Source: Mycobacterium syngnathidarum (GTDB lineage: Bacteria > Actinomycetota > Actinomycetes > Mycobacteriales > Mycobacteriaceae). Taken from it: a stretch of DNA of 64,000 nt. Shown here piece after piece: positions 17,278 through 25,854 of the stretch. The position numbers were made by a program, and so were the translations under genes. The stretch is from NCBI RefSeq assembly GCF_001942625.1, contig NZ_MLCL01000073.1, forward strand, positions 1 through 64,000, given 5' to 3'. The notes under the pieces are model-generated. The model was not told the DNA's origin, did not search any database, and worked only from the letters and a program-made list of their open reading frames with translations. The stretch's first letter is position 1, and each line of letters begins with the position of its first letter.

Positions 17278-17712
17278 ATGACCGCTGCACTTGCGCCCAC
17301 CGCGCCCCCGAGCTACCCCATCGCCCCGACGGCCGCTGCGCCGGCCGCACCCATGACCGCCGCGGTTCTCGACCTGGCGGCGCTCTCCGATGCGGTCGCC
17401 TCCAGCGCCGACCCCGTCGCGGTCCTCACCCAGCTGGTGCTGGCCACCGCCGCACGCTCGCGCAGCGCAGCCGAGCAGGGCCGGACTCTGTCGAATGTGA
17501 ACGCCGCGATTTCCAAGACCCTCGACGCAGTGCGGACCGCGTTGCTGGACTCAGTCGGAGGCAACGCGGGTGTCTACGCCGGATTCACGGTGACTGCCAC
17601 CGCCGGCGGTCGGCAGATGGACTACAAGCGCCTCGAGGCGGAATACCCCGACATCTACGACGAGCTGGTGACCACCAAGTCGCCCGGCCGGACCCTCAAG
17701 TACACCGCCTGA
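17278..17712 (+). CDS. Unknown protein heading the helicase/WhiA operon
   Basis: 144 residues from the ATG at 17278, which follows a strong aaggaggg site. The Pro/Ala-rich N-terminus (1-30) is followed by a helical region and a compact end with TATAGGRQMDYKRLEAEYPDIYDELV, reminiscent of phage Gam-like or host-nuclease-inhibitor C-termini, although this is weak. It is the first gene of a collinear set up to 24226. Confidence 0.6.
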   Translation: MTAALAPTAPPSYPIAPTAAAPAAPMTAAVLDLAALSDAVASSADPVAVLTQLVLATAARSRSAAEQGRTLSNVNAAISKTLDAVRTALLDSVGGNAGVYAGFTVTATAGGRQMDYKRLEAEYPDIYDELVTTKSPGRTLKYTA

Positions 17713-17755
17713 CATCGCCGCCCCACCGGCAAACACCACCAAGGAGAACACCACC

Positions 17756-18829
17756 ATGTCCGCTTCTGTACCGCCCGCCCCCAACGCGACTCCTGTTGCC
17801 CCACAAGGTCTGCAGGACATCAGCCACGGCGCTGCTGTTGCACCAGCACCCGTATCCGTAGCTCCGGCTCCCGCATACGCGATGGCCCCGATCATCCCGT
17901 TGCATGATGTGTCACACACTGCGGTGGCCCCGGTGACTGCCTCGGAGCCATTGCCTGTGCCCGACCCTGTCGCCGTGCAGTCCACGCCGTTGACTGTGGC
18001 ACCGGCGCCGGCGGCAGCCGACAACAGCGTGATTACTGGAATCGTGCCTGCCGGTCCGCCGATCGCTCCGGCTCCGGCCCCCGTTCCTCCGGCGCCCGCT
18101 GTCGCACCGCCAGCACCCGTGACCGTGCCCGTTACGGGTGTGCCTCCCGTTCAGCCATCCGCGCCGGCGCACGAAGAGGTGTTCGCACCGTCGCCGGTCG
18201 CCGGTGGCGCTCCCCTGCCGCCGGTCATCGCGCTTCCCGACACTCCAGCGCTGCAACCCACCGCCGACACCCCGGCGCCCTCGGTCTCCAAAGCGGTTCA
18301 GACGCTGGCCGACCGGCACGGGATCGACCTGCGCACCATTACCGGAACCGGAACCCGTGGGCGCATCGTGCGCGCCGACGTAGAAGCCGCGATCAGTGCA
18401 GCAGCTGTCGAGGCTGGAGAACAGAGCCTCAATCCTGCGCCGGAACCCGTAGCGACCCCGGTGCCGGCCGCCGTGGCCGAACAGCCGCTGGTTTCCACCC
18501 CGGTGAATCCGGTTCAGGCCATAGACATCGCGCAGGATTCCGTGGTCGTCGCACCCGTCGAGGTGCCTGCCACTGAGAATCCCGCCAATCCGAGCCCCCC
18601 GCCTGTTACCTCTGCCGACGCCCCGCCGGCTGCGGTGTTGAGCACCGTGCGGCTGCCGTTCGACCTCAGCGGCGGACGCACTCTGCAAATCGGCCCTGAC
18701 AGCGACCTGGTGGCGATGGCTGCCCACGCGCTGCCCGGTCTGATGATCACCTCCGCGGTGCTGGAATTGTCCGCAGATGGTCCCGCGGTGCTGGCGACCT
18801 TCGCGACGGCAGCGGCGGTGTCGCTGTGA
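17756..18829 (+). CDS. Ala/Pro-rich protein with an E3-binding (PSBD) domain
   Basis: 357 residues, RBS aaggag. Residues about 1-170 are Pro/Ala/Val-rich and probably disordered. Residues about 175-216 (KAVQTLADRHGIDLRTITGT then GRIVRADVEAAI) match the peripheral subunit-binding domain of 2-oxo-acid dehydrogenase E2 proteins. No lipoyl or catalytic acyltransferase domain is present, so this is not an E2 enzyme. A short Ala/Pro linker leads to a C-terminal domain of about 70 residues (TVRLPFDLSGGRTLQIGPDSD...). The PSBD fold also occurs as a protein- or DNA-docking module; that role is inferred. Confidence 0.7.
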   Translation: MSASVPPAPNATPVAPQGLQDISHGAAVAPAPVSVAPAPAYAMAPIIPLHDVSHTAVAPVTASEPLPVPDPVAVQSTPLTVAPAPAAADNSVITGIVPAGPPIAPAPAPVPPAPAVAPPAPVTVPVTGVPPVQPSAPAHEEVFAPSPVAGGAPLPPVIALPDTPALQPTADTPAPSVSKAVQTLADRHGIDLRTITGTGTRGRIVRADVEAAISAAAVEAGEQSLNPAPEPVATPVPAAVAEQPLVSTPVNPVQAIDIAQDSVVVAPVEVPATENPANPSPPPVTSADAPPAAVLSTVRLPFDLSGGRTLQIGPDSDLVAMAAHALPGLMITSAVLELSADGPAVLATFATAAAVSL

Positions 18830-19632
18830 CCGCCGCCGGGATGCTTCACAGTGCATTCGACACAACCGCTGCCGGTGATGAGACAGCTGTGTCGCCGGCC
18901 CCGATTCCGCTTCGTGCGATGCCTCCGGCGCCGCCGATGATCCGGGTCCGCATGGACTCTCTCACCCGCACCCACGATGACGGCGACGACGGCGGCAACA
19001 GTGAAGGACCGGAAGAAACGGTCGTCGACATGCAGCTGATCATCGACTACACCGGAGCCCTGGCACGGCGCACCGCCAGCTACATCCGCGACGGTCTGGT
19101 CGAACGGGTCAACCATCCTCACCGTCATCCAAGCAAGGTGACATGTCTACGGTGCGCGGTCCTTAGTGCAGCCGAGCACCCGACCCTGGCCGCCACTTTG
19201 CTCGAAATCCTGAATCGCAGTGCTGCCCCCGCCGACGAGGATTGGAATCTCGAGCCGGACTGCACCGACACCCGCACCATGTCGCGGCTACGGCGTTTGG
19301 CGATCAGCTCCAACACCATGCACGACCTCTACGGGGATCATTGGGGCCAGGTGATGCTGATGTGCCTGCGCGTCGAACGCGCAGATCTGGAACTGTTGTC
19401 CTTCCTGACCCGCAAGTATCAGCCGAGTCGTGTCTTGGTGCCGCACAGCCGGGCAGCGCTGGCCGCGCACCATCTGGCCGGCATCGTCTGCCCGCGGGTT
19501 GGCCGTGACGGTAACCCGGTAGCCGACACCGTTCGCAACGCCGTCGCGGTGCGCCTGGCAGTCACTGCCGGGAACGTCGCAGAAGGCGCGTGGCCGTCCT
19601 GGCTGGATCACCTGCCAGCACCGGCGATGTGA
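18826..19632 (+). CDS. Unknown acidic protein, coupled to the PSBD protein
   Basis: 268 residues; the GTG start overlaps the upstream stop (GTGA). The Pro-rich and Asp-rich N-terminus (to about 70) precedes a helical domain with CLRCAVLSAAEHPTLAATLLE and DLYGDHWGQVMLMCLRVERAD. The CLRC pair might bind metal. No family is recognised; the operon context suggests a DNA-processing role. Confidence 0.55.
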   Translation: MTAAGMLHSAFDTTAAGDETAVSPAPIPLRAMPPAPPMIRVRMDSLTRTHDDGDDGGNSEGPEETVVDMQLIIDYTGALARRTASYIRDGLVERVNHPHRHPSKVTCLRCAVLSAAEHPTLAATLLEILNRSAAPADEDWNLEPDCTDTRTMSRLRRLAISSNTMHDLYGDHWGQVMLMCLRVERADLELLSFLTRKYQPSRVLVPHSRAALAAHHLAGIVCPRVGRDGNPVADTVRNAVAVRLAVTAGNVAEGAWPSWLDHLPAPAM

Positions 19633-19637
19633 CGGCC

Positions 19638-19772
19638 ATGGCCACCGCATCACCCCTGCCGCAGCTCAACCCGACAAGCCTGACATCACCACCCCTGCCG
19701 CAGCTCAACCCGACAAGCCTGACATCACCCCGATGGATCCGTAGAGGAATCACCTGGAGGTCGGTGGCGTGA
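19638..19772 (+). CDS. Short ORF with a 13-residue duplicated unit
   Basis: A possible 44-residue peptide starting at the ATG at 19638 and ending on the GTGA overlap with the helicase start. Its middle is the 39-bp tandem duplication, read as PLPQLNPTSLTSP twice. It may instead be a non-coding spacer; evidence is limited to the open frame and the coupling. Confidence 0.3.
   Translation: MATASPLPQLNPTSLTSPPLPQLNPTSLTSPRWIRRGITWRSVA
19651..19728. repeat. Perfect 39-bp tandem direct repeat (two copies)
   Basis: 19651-19689 and 19690-19728 are identical. The unit is a multiple of three, so copy-number change would keep any reading frame. It lies in the spacer between 18826-19632 and the helicase gene. 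Confidence 0.9.
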
Positions 19773-21709
19773 CCCTCGCCGGATCTACGCTGACAGCGAC
19801 GCTTCCGTCACCCCGACCGCATGGCGTCGCGCCGCGTGCGCTGCGCGGCTACCAGATCGAAGCGGCCGATCGAGTGACCGAGGCCTTCGCTGGTGGAGTA
19901 GAAGGACCGGCGGTTGTCCTACCCACCGGATCGGGCAAGACAACGGTGATCGCCGAGCTGGTCCGTCGCGACGTGGCAATCGGCGGCCGCGTTCTGCTGC
20001 TGGCACATCGCAACGAACTCATCGAGCAGATGAGCGGCGCTGTGACCGCAGTGAACCCGGCAGGTCCTTCCCCGGCGATGATCGGTGGGCCACACCGCGG
20101 CGATCCGAATGCACAGATCGTCTCTGCCACCGTGCAATCACTGCAGCGCAGCGCAGCGCTGTTGCGTCTGGGTAAGCGCGATCTCGTCATCGTCGATGAG
20201 GCGCACCACGCGGTGGCGACCACCTACCGCAAGGTAATTGACCATTTTCACGCACTCGGTGCACGCCGCGCCGGGTTCACCGCCACGATGACTCGCCACG
20301 CCGCCGGCAAGAACGAGGTACCACTTCGGACCGTCTGGAGCGACGTTGTCTTCGAGCGGGACATCACCTGGGCTATCGAGAACGGGTTTCTACTGCCTCC
20401 CTATGGGGTGACCGTTGACCTGCCCGACCTCGACGTGGAATCGCTGCACACCGGCGCCGGCGAAATCACTGATGACGAGGCCGCCGAAGCCATGCTGCGG
20501 ACGACCACGCTCAACGCCACCGTGGAGGCGGTGCTCGAACGTACCGCCAGCTTGTCGACTATCGCGTTCGGCGCCTCAATGGAGCACTGCCGCCAACTCA
20601 CCGATTCACTGGTCGGCCTCGGCGCCACCGCGGAGATGGTGGTGGGGCCGACCACCGTTCGTGATCGCACCGGCATTTACCGCCGCTTCCGCAACGGGAC
20701 CACACGGGTTCTGGTCACCGTCGATGTTCTCACCGAAGGTGCCGACTTCCCCCGCTGCGAGGCAGTCGTGCTGGCCCGGCCCACGCGCAGCCAGTCTCGC
20801 CTGGTGCAATGCGTGGGCCGGGCACTGCGTCCGCACACGTTCGAGGACGGACGCGTCAAAGAGCGCGCGCTGGTGGTGGATCTGGTCGGAGCGGGATCGC
20901 TGGGCCTGATCGTGCAGACCAGGCTGGAGCCCGACCGCCGAGAGCAACCCGACGGCGACGAGGAAGGGCTCGGCTGCGGCTGCGACCAGCCGTGCAACGG
21001 GGAATGCGACCTCACTTGCACCGGTGTCGGCTGTTCATGCGACTGCAGCTGTGCGGCAACCTGTTCGGGTGTCGAGACCGTCAAAGACAGCATCGAATGC
21101 ACGTGCGAGTGCGCCTCGGTGTTCGGAGTGTGCCGCTGCGGCTGCCAGTGCGACCAGCACCGGGTCGATCCGCTGGTCACGTTCGACCCAGTAACCGGCG
21201 AACTCACCGCTGCCGGCCCCAAGCGTCGCACCGATTCGTCCTGGTCGGTGCGTACCTCGACGATCCGCTGGACCCAGCATCCGCGCGGACTGGTACGGCC
21301 GGTCTACCGGCAGGGCGGGTCCAAAGGCGCCATCCTGCTCGCCGACATGCGCGGAGTGCCAGGCACTGTCGCCGGAAAAGATTGGGCCTTCGGATTTTTC
21401 GACACCACGGTGCACCAGATGTTCTGGGTGGGACTCGATGGACAGTGGACCCGGCCGGGACCGGATTGTCACCTGCAGGGCATGGACCTGTCGCGCGCGG
21501 ACTCACTGGCCCAACAAATCTTCTCCGGCCATATGCGCGATGTGGAACGCAGCGAGGCCAGTGGCGCACAGGTCGACCTGGCCGCCCGTCTCGGTGTCCC
21601 CGACGCACACAACCTGGACCGCCGCGACCTTTCCGACATGATCGCCCTCGCCCAAGCAGACCGCTGGCTTCCGCTGTTCGACCGCCCCACCCACACCACC
21701 GCCGCCTGA
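19769..21709 (+). CDS. SF2 DEAD/DEAH helicase with a cysteine-rich C-terminal insert
   Basis: 646 residues. The helicase core shows Walker A LPTGSGKT (about 51-58), Walker B/DEAH VIVDEAHHA, motif III FTATMT and motif VI QCVGRALR, like RecG/UvrB/type III-restriction-related plasmid and phage helicases. Residues about 403-461 contain 17 cysteines in about 60 residues, in CGC, CSCDCSC and CRCGCQC clusters, far more than a normal zinc ribbon. The last ~180 residues form a further domain with a DRRDLSDMIALAQ end. The start is the GTG at 19769 after ggaggtcggtg. Probable role: unwinding during element replication or recombination. Confidence 0.8.
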   Translation: MTLAGSTLTATLPSPRPHGVAPRALRGYQIEAADRVTEAFAGGVEGPAVVLPTGSGKTTVIAELVRRDVAIGGRVLLLAHRNELIEQMSGAVTAVNPAGPSPAMIGGPHRGDPNAQIVSATVQSLQRSAALLRLGKRDLVIVDEAHHAVATTYRKVIDHFHALGARRAGFTATMTRHAAGKNEVPLRTVWSDVVFERDITWAIENGFLLPPYGVTVDLPDLDVESLHTGAGEITDDEAAEAMLRTTTLNATVEAVLERTASLSTIAFGASMEHCRQLTDSLVGLGATAEMVVGPTTVRDRTGIYRRFRNGTTRVLVTVDVLTEGADFPRCEAVVLARPTRSQSRLVQCVGRALRPHTFEDGRVKERALVVDLVGAGSLGLIVQTRLEPDRREQPDGDEEGLGCGCDQPCNGECDLTCTGVGCSCDCSCAATCSGVETVKDSIECTCECASVFGVCRCGCQCDQHRVDPLVTFDPVTGELTAAGPKRRTDSSWSVRTSTIRWTQHPRGLVRPVYRQGGSKGAILLADMRGVPGTVAGKDWAFGFFDTTVHQMFWVGLDGQWTRPGPDCHLQGMDLSRADSLAQQIFSGHMRDVERSEASGAQVDLAARLGVPDAHNLDRRDLSDMIALAQADRWLPLFDRPTHTTAA

Positions 21710-21728
21710 CACCGAAAGGACTATCCCT

Positions 21729-22232
21729 GTGAATCTCACCGACACCAGCCGTACCGGAGGCGACACGATGCGCGCCCGGTTGGCTGACCCGAGCTGGATC
21801 GCTGCTGCCGGACCGGCGGAACTGCGGGCCGCGGTGCACGCATTGTGCTGGCGCACAGTGCGCTCGACGATCGACGGGTTCTGCGCGGACCTTCACGTCG
21901 CGTCCAAAGTTCTGATCACCGCGCGTGGAGTAAAAGCCGAACTTGACGCCCGCCTGGCATCGCTGGATGCACGCACCGGTACCGACCCCAATGAGCGAGC
22001 AGTCCTGCTGCGACGAAGCGCCAACGCCACCGAGATTGTCGCCGCCTGCGATGCCGCCGTGCAGTTCGCGCAGATGCGCGATGCCCGTTGGCCCGCCGCT
22101 AGCGATCTGGTTGCCGCAATCGCCGATCACCGTCGCCGTGTCAGCCCCGAAGACGCATGCGATGCCGACACCGCCCTGTGGCGTGTGCTCGATGACGCCG
22201 AACACCTCAGCCCGACCAGTAACGCCGCCTGA
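21729..22232 (+). CDS. Unknown Ala/Arg-rich helical protein
   Basis: 167 residues from the GTG at 21729, with AAAGGA about 10 bases upstream. All-helical prediction, Ala-rich, with LCWRTVRSTIDGFCADLHVA near residue 40. It sits between helicase and WhiA genes in one orientation. No family recognised. Confidence 0.55.
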   Translation: MNLTDTSRTGGDTMRARLADPSWIAAAGPAELRAAVHALCWRTVRSTIDGFCADLHVASKVLITARGVKAELDARLASLDARTGTDPNERAVLLRRSANATEIVAACDAAVQFAQMRDARWPAASDLVAAIADHRRRVSPEDACDADTALWRVLDDAEHLSPTSNAA

Positions 22233-22283
22233 CAGGCACTCCCCACCCCACTACCCCACCACCACCAAATCTGGAGGCACACC

Positions 22284-23300
22284 GTGTCGATGACCGCAGA
22301 ACTGAAAGACGAGCTCCTCGGAGTGCACACCGGCACCCCTGAAGGATGCAGGCGTGCACAACTGGCCGCAGTCCTACGCCTGACCGCTACCCTGCGTGTG
22401 TCGCGTGGCCTGGTTGTCGCCGCGGAGGTCAGCAGCGCATCGCTGGCCCGGTACCTGCGCCGTGAGATCGCCGAGCTGTACGGCTACCGCGCGGTGGCGA
22501 CCGTGCTGCCTCGAAATGCAGCACTGTGCGGCGGCCGCTACTTGGTCCGTGTCGCCGCCAGCGACGGCGGAGGGACGTTAGCGCGATCCATCGGAATGAT
22601 CGACGATCGTGGACGCCAGGTCCAGGGTCTGCCTGCCGCCGTTGTTGGAGGCTCCCCCGGCGAGATCGAGGCGGCCTGGCGCGGCGCATTCCTGGCTTCG
22701 GGAACCCTGAGCGGCCCTGGCAGTAACACCAGTCTGGAAATCCGCTGCCCCACTACAGAAGTGGCATACGCGCTGGCCAGTTGCGCACGCCGGATCGGTG
22801 TGCTGCCGTTGGTGCGCGAATCACGAGGTATCGACCGGGTGATGATCCGTGCCGGCACTGACATCGCCGATCTCATGACGCGCATCGGAGCCCCCGAGTC
22901 ACGCCTCGAGTGGGAGAGCCGTGCGACGCGACGGCGGATGTGCCGCATGGCCAGCCTCGACGCCGCCAACAGTCGGCGCACTGCCGATGCTGCGGCAGAA
23001 ACTTCGGCCCGGGTCGAACGCGCGTTGACCATTCTCGGAACCGACGTTCCGGAGCACCTGGCTGTTACCGGAACATTGCGCCTGACCCACGGCGAGGCCT
23101 CTCTTGAGGAACTGGGGCGCCTGGCCGATCCACCGCTGACCAAAGACGCTGTCGCGGGGCGCCTGCGGCGCCTGCTGGCGCTGGCCGACAAGCACGAAGC
23201 GGCCCTGCCCGCCACTGTCGCTGACCCGGAACCGCAGCTGGTGGCTGTCAGTGCTGGGCTCGACAAGCCGGAAGGAGCGTTTCCGTGGATCCAACGATGA
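22284..23300 (+). CDS. WhiA-family protein, copy 1
   Basis: 338 residues. The start VSMTAELKDEL, the middle GLPAAVVGGSPGEIEAAWRG and LEIRCPTTEVAYAL, and the C-terminal LEELGRLADPPLTKDAVAGR are diagnostic of WhiA, a regulator with a degenerate LAGLIDADG homing-endonuclease fold and a C-terminal helix-turn-helix. Chromosomal WhiA is a conserved single-copy protein; this copy has diverged but keeps both domains. It probably binds DNA in competition or cooperation with host WhiA (inference). It is coupled to a second, more diverged WhiA gene. Confidence 0.85.
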   Translation: MSMTAELKDELLGVHTGTPEGCRRAQLAAVLRLTATLRVSRGLVVAAEVSSASLARYLRREIAELYGYRAVATVLPRNAALCGGRYLVRVAASDGGGTLARSIGMIDDRGRQVQGLPAAVVGGSPGEIEAAWRGAFLASGTLSGPGSNTSLEIRCPTTEVAYALASCARRIGVLPLVRESRGIDRVMIRAGTDIADLMTRIGAPESRLEWESRATRRRMCRMASLDAANSRRTADAAAETSARVERALTILGTDVPEHLAVTGTLRLTHGEASLEELGRLADPPLTKDAVAGRLRRLLALADKHEAALPATVADPEPQLVAVSAGLDKPEGAFPWIQR

Positions 23301-24226
23301 GTCTGGTTGCAGAACTGGTAGAGACCCCTGTCGAAGGCACTGGAGAGGCCAGGTGCCGCCAAGCCGAAGCGGTCTCCGCGATGCGTGTCGGTGGTGGCCT
23401 ACGCATGCAGCACGGTCGCCTGACCCTCGAATCTCGCATGTCCTCCGAAGCGGCCGCAGTGCGCATCGCGCAGGCGCTAACCGACCTGTATGGGCGTACA
23501 CCGCGCGTTGATGCCGGACCACGCAGAACCGCGACACTTCGTGTGAGCGACGCCGACGACCTTGCTCGACGCATCGGGCTTCTCGACTCGCACGGACGCC
23601 CCGTGGTGGGCATGCCCGCAGCCTTGGTGTCAGCGGCGTGCGCATCGGATGTGATCGCTGCTGCGGCACTTCGCGGAGCGGTGTTGTCCGCAGGACACCT
23701 GCGGGTGACTTCAGTGAGGCCACCAGCGCTGGAAATACGTTGTCCCGGACCGGCGTCGGCACTGGCGGTGGCCGGTTTTGCTCGGCGTCTGTCGGCGATC
23801 GCGGAAGCACGTCAAGGCAGTGAGATCGACGGTGCCGTTGACTATGTCCGGGTCCGCTACGGGGTTGGGGCTCTCCTGGAACAGCTCGGCGCTCCGGGGG
23901 CCGCTAGGCGGTGGGTCGATGCGAAAGCTGTTGCTGCCGCACAATCTCGGCTCGACACCAGGCCATTGTCCCAGGCCAACAGCGCACGCGCCTCGCAAGC
24001 AGGACAACACATCGCCGAGAAGGTCCGGCTCGCCCTGGAAATTCTAGGGTCCGACGTGCCGCCAGAGTGGATTTGCGCTGCGCAGCTGCGGATCGCCCAC
24101 CCCGACGCTTCAAACACCGATCTTGCCGAACGTTGCATACCGCCGATGACCAAGCACACGTTCGCAGGCCGGTTGCGGCGACTGATATCGGCCGCCGAAC
24201 AGCGAGCCCTCGACATTCCAGCGTAG
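23285..24226 (+). CDS. WhiA-family protein, copy 2 (diverged)
   Basis: 313 residues. Either the GTG at 23285 (8 bases after ggaaggag) or the ATG at 23297 (ATGA overlap with copy 1) is the start. It aligns with copy 1 along its length: RRIGLLDSHGRPVVGMPAAL, LEIRCPGPASALAVAG, VRLALEILGSDVP and PPMTKHTFAGRLRRL. The helix-turn-helix is recognisable but the second helix is altered (LAERCIPPMTK). Tandem duplication followed by divergence is the simplest origin; a heterodimer is possible. Confidence 0.75.
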   Translation: MDPTMSLVAELVETPVEGTGEARCRQAEAVSAMRVGGGLRMQHGRLTLESRMSSEAAAVRIAQALTDLYGRTPRVDAGPRRTATLRVSDADDLARRIGLLDSHGRPVVGMPAALVSAACASDVIAAAALRGAVLSAGHLRVTSVRPPALEIRCPGPASALAVAGFARRLSAIAEARQGSEIDGAVDYVRVRYGVGALLEQLGAPGAARRWVDAKAVAAAQSRLDTRPLSQANSARASQAGQHIAEKVRLALEILGSDVPPEWICAAQLRIAHPDASNTDLAERCIPPMTKHTFAGRLRRLISAAEQRALDIPA

Positions 24227-24292
24227 GAGCGCCTGTGCCCCATGGGGCAGCCATCGCGCCGGCCCGTTACACCTTCGGACCGTCAATGATAT

Positions 24293-24307
24293 TCTCTATT
24301 TTAGAGA
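24293..24307. promoter_or_regulatory. Recurrent 15-bp palindromic operator/promoter site
   Basis: TCTCTA-TTT-TAGAGA, perfect arms, 19 bases before the ATG at 24327. The AT core can also serve as a -10 box (TATTTT). Confidence 0.7.
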
Positions 24308-24326
24308 CACAACGAAAGGGGGGGAC

Positions 24327-24899
24327 ATGACCAGTTACCCGGACGGGATGACGTTGCGCCCCCTGCTGGAATGGCCGGGACAGTTGCCGTCAGCGCACAT
24401 CGGCTCGCCGTTCACCGCGCCGCTGTCGGCCACCCTCGATGAGCTCGACCGCGAACTCCGCCACTTGGGCAAGCACTCCCGCAATGCACCGTCGGTGCTT
24501 GAGATCGCGTTACGCGACGACGACTTCCGCATGGATGGGATGCCACGGGCGAGCGCTAAAACCATCCACCCCGGGGTAGTCCTGCATGTCGAATCGCGAT
24601 TCGGACCACTGTCCTACCCCGCCGCGAAATTCGATACCTGGCAGGACAACCTGCGGGCCATCACACTCGGGCTCAACGGGCTTCGCCGCTTGGACCGGTA
24701 CGGGATCACGCCCGGACATGAGCAGTACCGAGGCTGGGTGGCGATCGAGAATCACTCTGACGCCCGTTCCCGCGCACAGGCGCTCATCGACTCCTACGGC
24801 GGCGTGCGTGCCGCGCTGCGCGCTACGCACCCTGACCAGGGAGGCGCGCCAGAGGAGTTCCAGCGAGTTCAGGAAGCACGTCGCGTGCTCAGGGTCTGA
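24327..24899 (+). CDS. J-domain-containing protein
   Basis: 190 residues after an aaaggggggg site. The last ~45 residues (ALIDSYGGVRAALRATHPDQ then PEEFQRVQEARRVL) form a short DnaJ-like J domain with the HPD tripeptide. The N-terminal 140 residues are of unknown type, with an RFGPLSYPAAKFDTWQDNLR stretch. J-domain proteins stimulate DnaK ATPase; plasmids and phages use them to recruit host chaperones. It sits directly under the recurrent palindrome at 24293, so it is probably part of that regulon. Confidence 0.7.
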   Translation: MTSYPDGMTLRPLLEWPGQLPSAHIGSPFTAPLSATLDELDRELRHLGKHSRNAPSVLEIALRDDDFRMDGMPRASAKTIHPGVVLHVESRFGPLSYPAAKFDTWQDNLRAITLGLNGLRRLDRYGITPGHEQYRGWVAIENHSDARSRAQALIDSYGGVRAALRATHPDQGGAPEEFQRVQEARRVLRV

Positions 24900-24946
24900 C
24901 ATCCGAACCCCGTACCCCAACTGACGATAAGAGGAAAACAGCCGCC

Positions 24947-25270
24947 ATGAACTCAGTCTCACGACCACACATCCCAGCCGGGGCCGAGGTCATTGCGTAC
25001 GGCAATGTGTTGGAGGTTGGAACTATCGAAGAGGGACCGTTCGACTCCCCCATCACAGGCTCGTCGGTGTATAGAATCCGGACCGCGAATGGCGAGATCA
25101 CCACGCGGTCAGTGCAGATCGTAGTTCCGCGCATCGAATTCGAAACTAGTTGGCACGTCTGGAAAGGCGGCACCGTCATAGCCGGCGGGCCTGGAATCAG
25201 CCGCGACCGGATGGACGAGTACGCCTCAGTGCACGGCGGCGACGTCGTTTATGGGTGGCCTGCCGCATGA
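24947..25270 (+). CDS. Small unknown protein
   Basis: 107 residues, RBS aagaggaaaa. Predicted beta-rich N-terminal half (IPAGAEVIAYGNVLEVGTIE, like an SH3 or KOW barrel) and a short C-terminal helix. It starts a run of overlapping genes that ends at 26444. Confidence 0.6.
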   Translation: MNSVSRPHIPAGAEVIAYGNVLEVGTIEEGPFDSPITGSSVYRIRTANGEITTRSVQIVVPRIEFETSWHVWKGGTVIAGGPGISRDRMDEYASVHGGDVVYGWPAA

Positions 25271-25422
25271 GCGAAATCTCGTTCACTACGCGCGACTTCG
25301 AGTCCACCCAGCAGGGAAACGAGCACATCCATGCGCTGCTGATCGATGGGATCACCGGGCGCACCCTTGAACCCGACACTGAGCACTTGGATGCCCCAAT
25401 CGGCCAGAAGGTCTCAACGTGA
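25267..25422 (+). CDS. Small unknown protein (51 aa)
   Basis: The ATG overlaps the previous stop (ATGA at 25267-25270). The product begins MSEISFTTRDFEST. No family is recognised; the tight coupling is the main support. Confidence 0.5.
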   Translation: MSEISFTTRDFESTQQGNEHIHALLIDGITGRTLEPDTEHLDAPIGQKVST

Positions 25423-25511
25423 CCGTGCGCAGCGAGGATCACCGGCCGCACCGGATCGTCAACGCGTGGATCAGTGGTGTCGGCGTCCCGGATCGCGATG
25501 AACACCGGTAA
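25419..25511 (+). CDS. Very small ORF (30 aa)
   Basis: A GTGA overlap with the preceding gene and an ORF of 30 codons. The peptide is rich in Arg, His and Asp. It could be a real micro-protein or only a translational bridge to 25543. Confidence 0.3.
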   Translation: MTVRSEDHRPHRIVNAWISGVGVPDRDEHR

Positions 25512-25542
25512 GCACCGCCCGACAAGATGAGGAGCCTAGACA

Positions 25543-25854
25543 GTGAAATATCCCAGTGATTTCGTCAACGAGGATCACGGATGGCAACGCATCCATGCAG
25601 GACATGATCTTGACCGTGGCATGCTGCTGGCCGACCTGGCCGACAACGGCGGAAGCCAACGCACCGATGGCCAGGAACTCGTAGTCGAAGAGGTCTGGCT
25701 TAGCGTGGCGTCGCGGATCAAGTGGTGCGGCCGCCATGATTGGTCATGCGACAGTGAAGGCGAGTGGCACGCGCACTGGTTTGCCGCCCGTCCCGGTTTC
25801 GGAAAGCCCTTCACGCTGGTCTACTGGGGCTGCCCCGAACTGGTTTCGCAATGA
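25543..25854 (+). CDS. Small unknown protein with Trp/Cys-rich end
   Basis: 103 residues from GTG with aggagcc upstream. The C-terminal half has IKWCGRHDWSCDSEGEWHAH, rich in Trp, Cys and His, which could bind metal. Its stop overlaps the HAD gene start as ATGA. Confidence 0.55.
   Translation: MKYPSDFVNEDHGWQRIHAGHDLDRGMLLADLADNGGSQRTDGQELVVEEVWLSVASRIKWCGRHDWSCDSEGEWHAHWFAARPGFGKPFTLVYWGCPELVSQ

Noticed and set aside
17912..18865. 317-codon minus-strand frame opposite the PSBD protein
   Set aside because: Low-complexity Arg/Gly composition typical of an antisense shadow.
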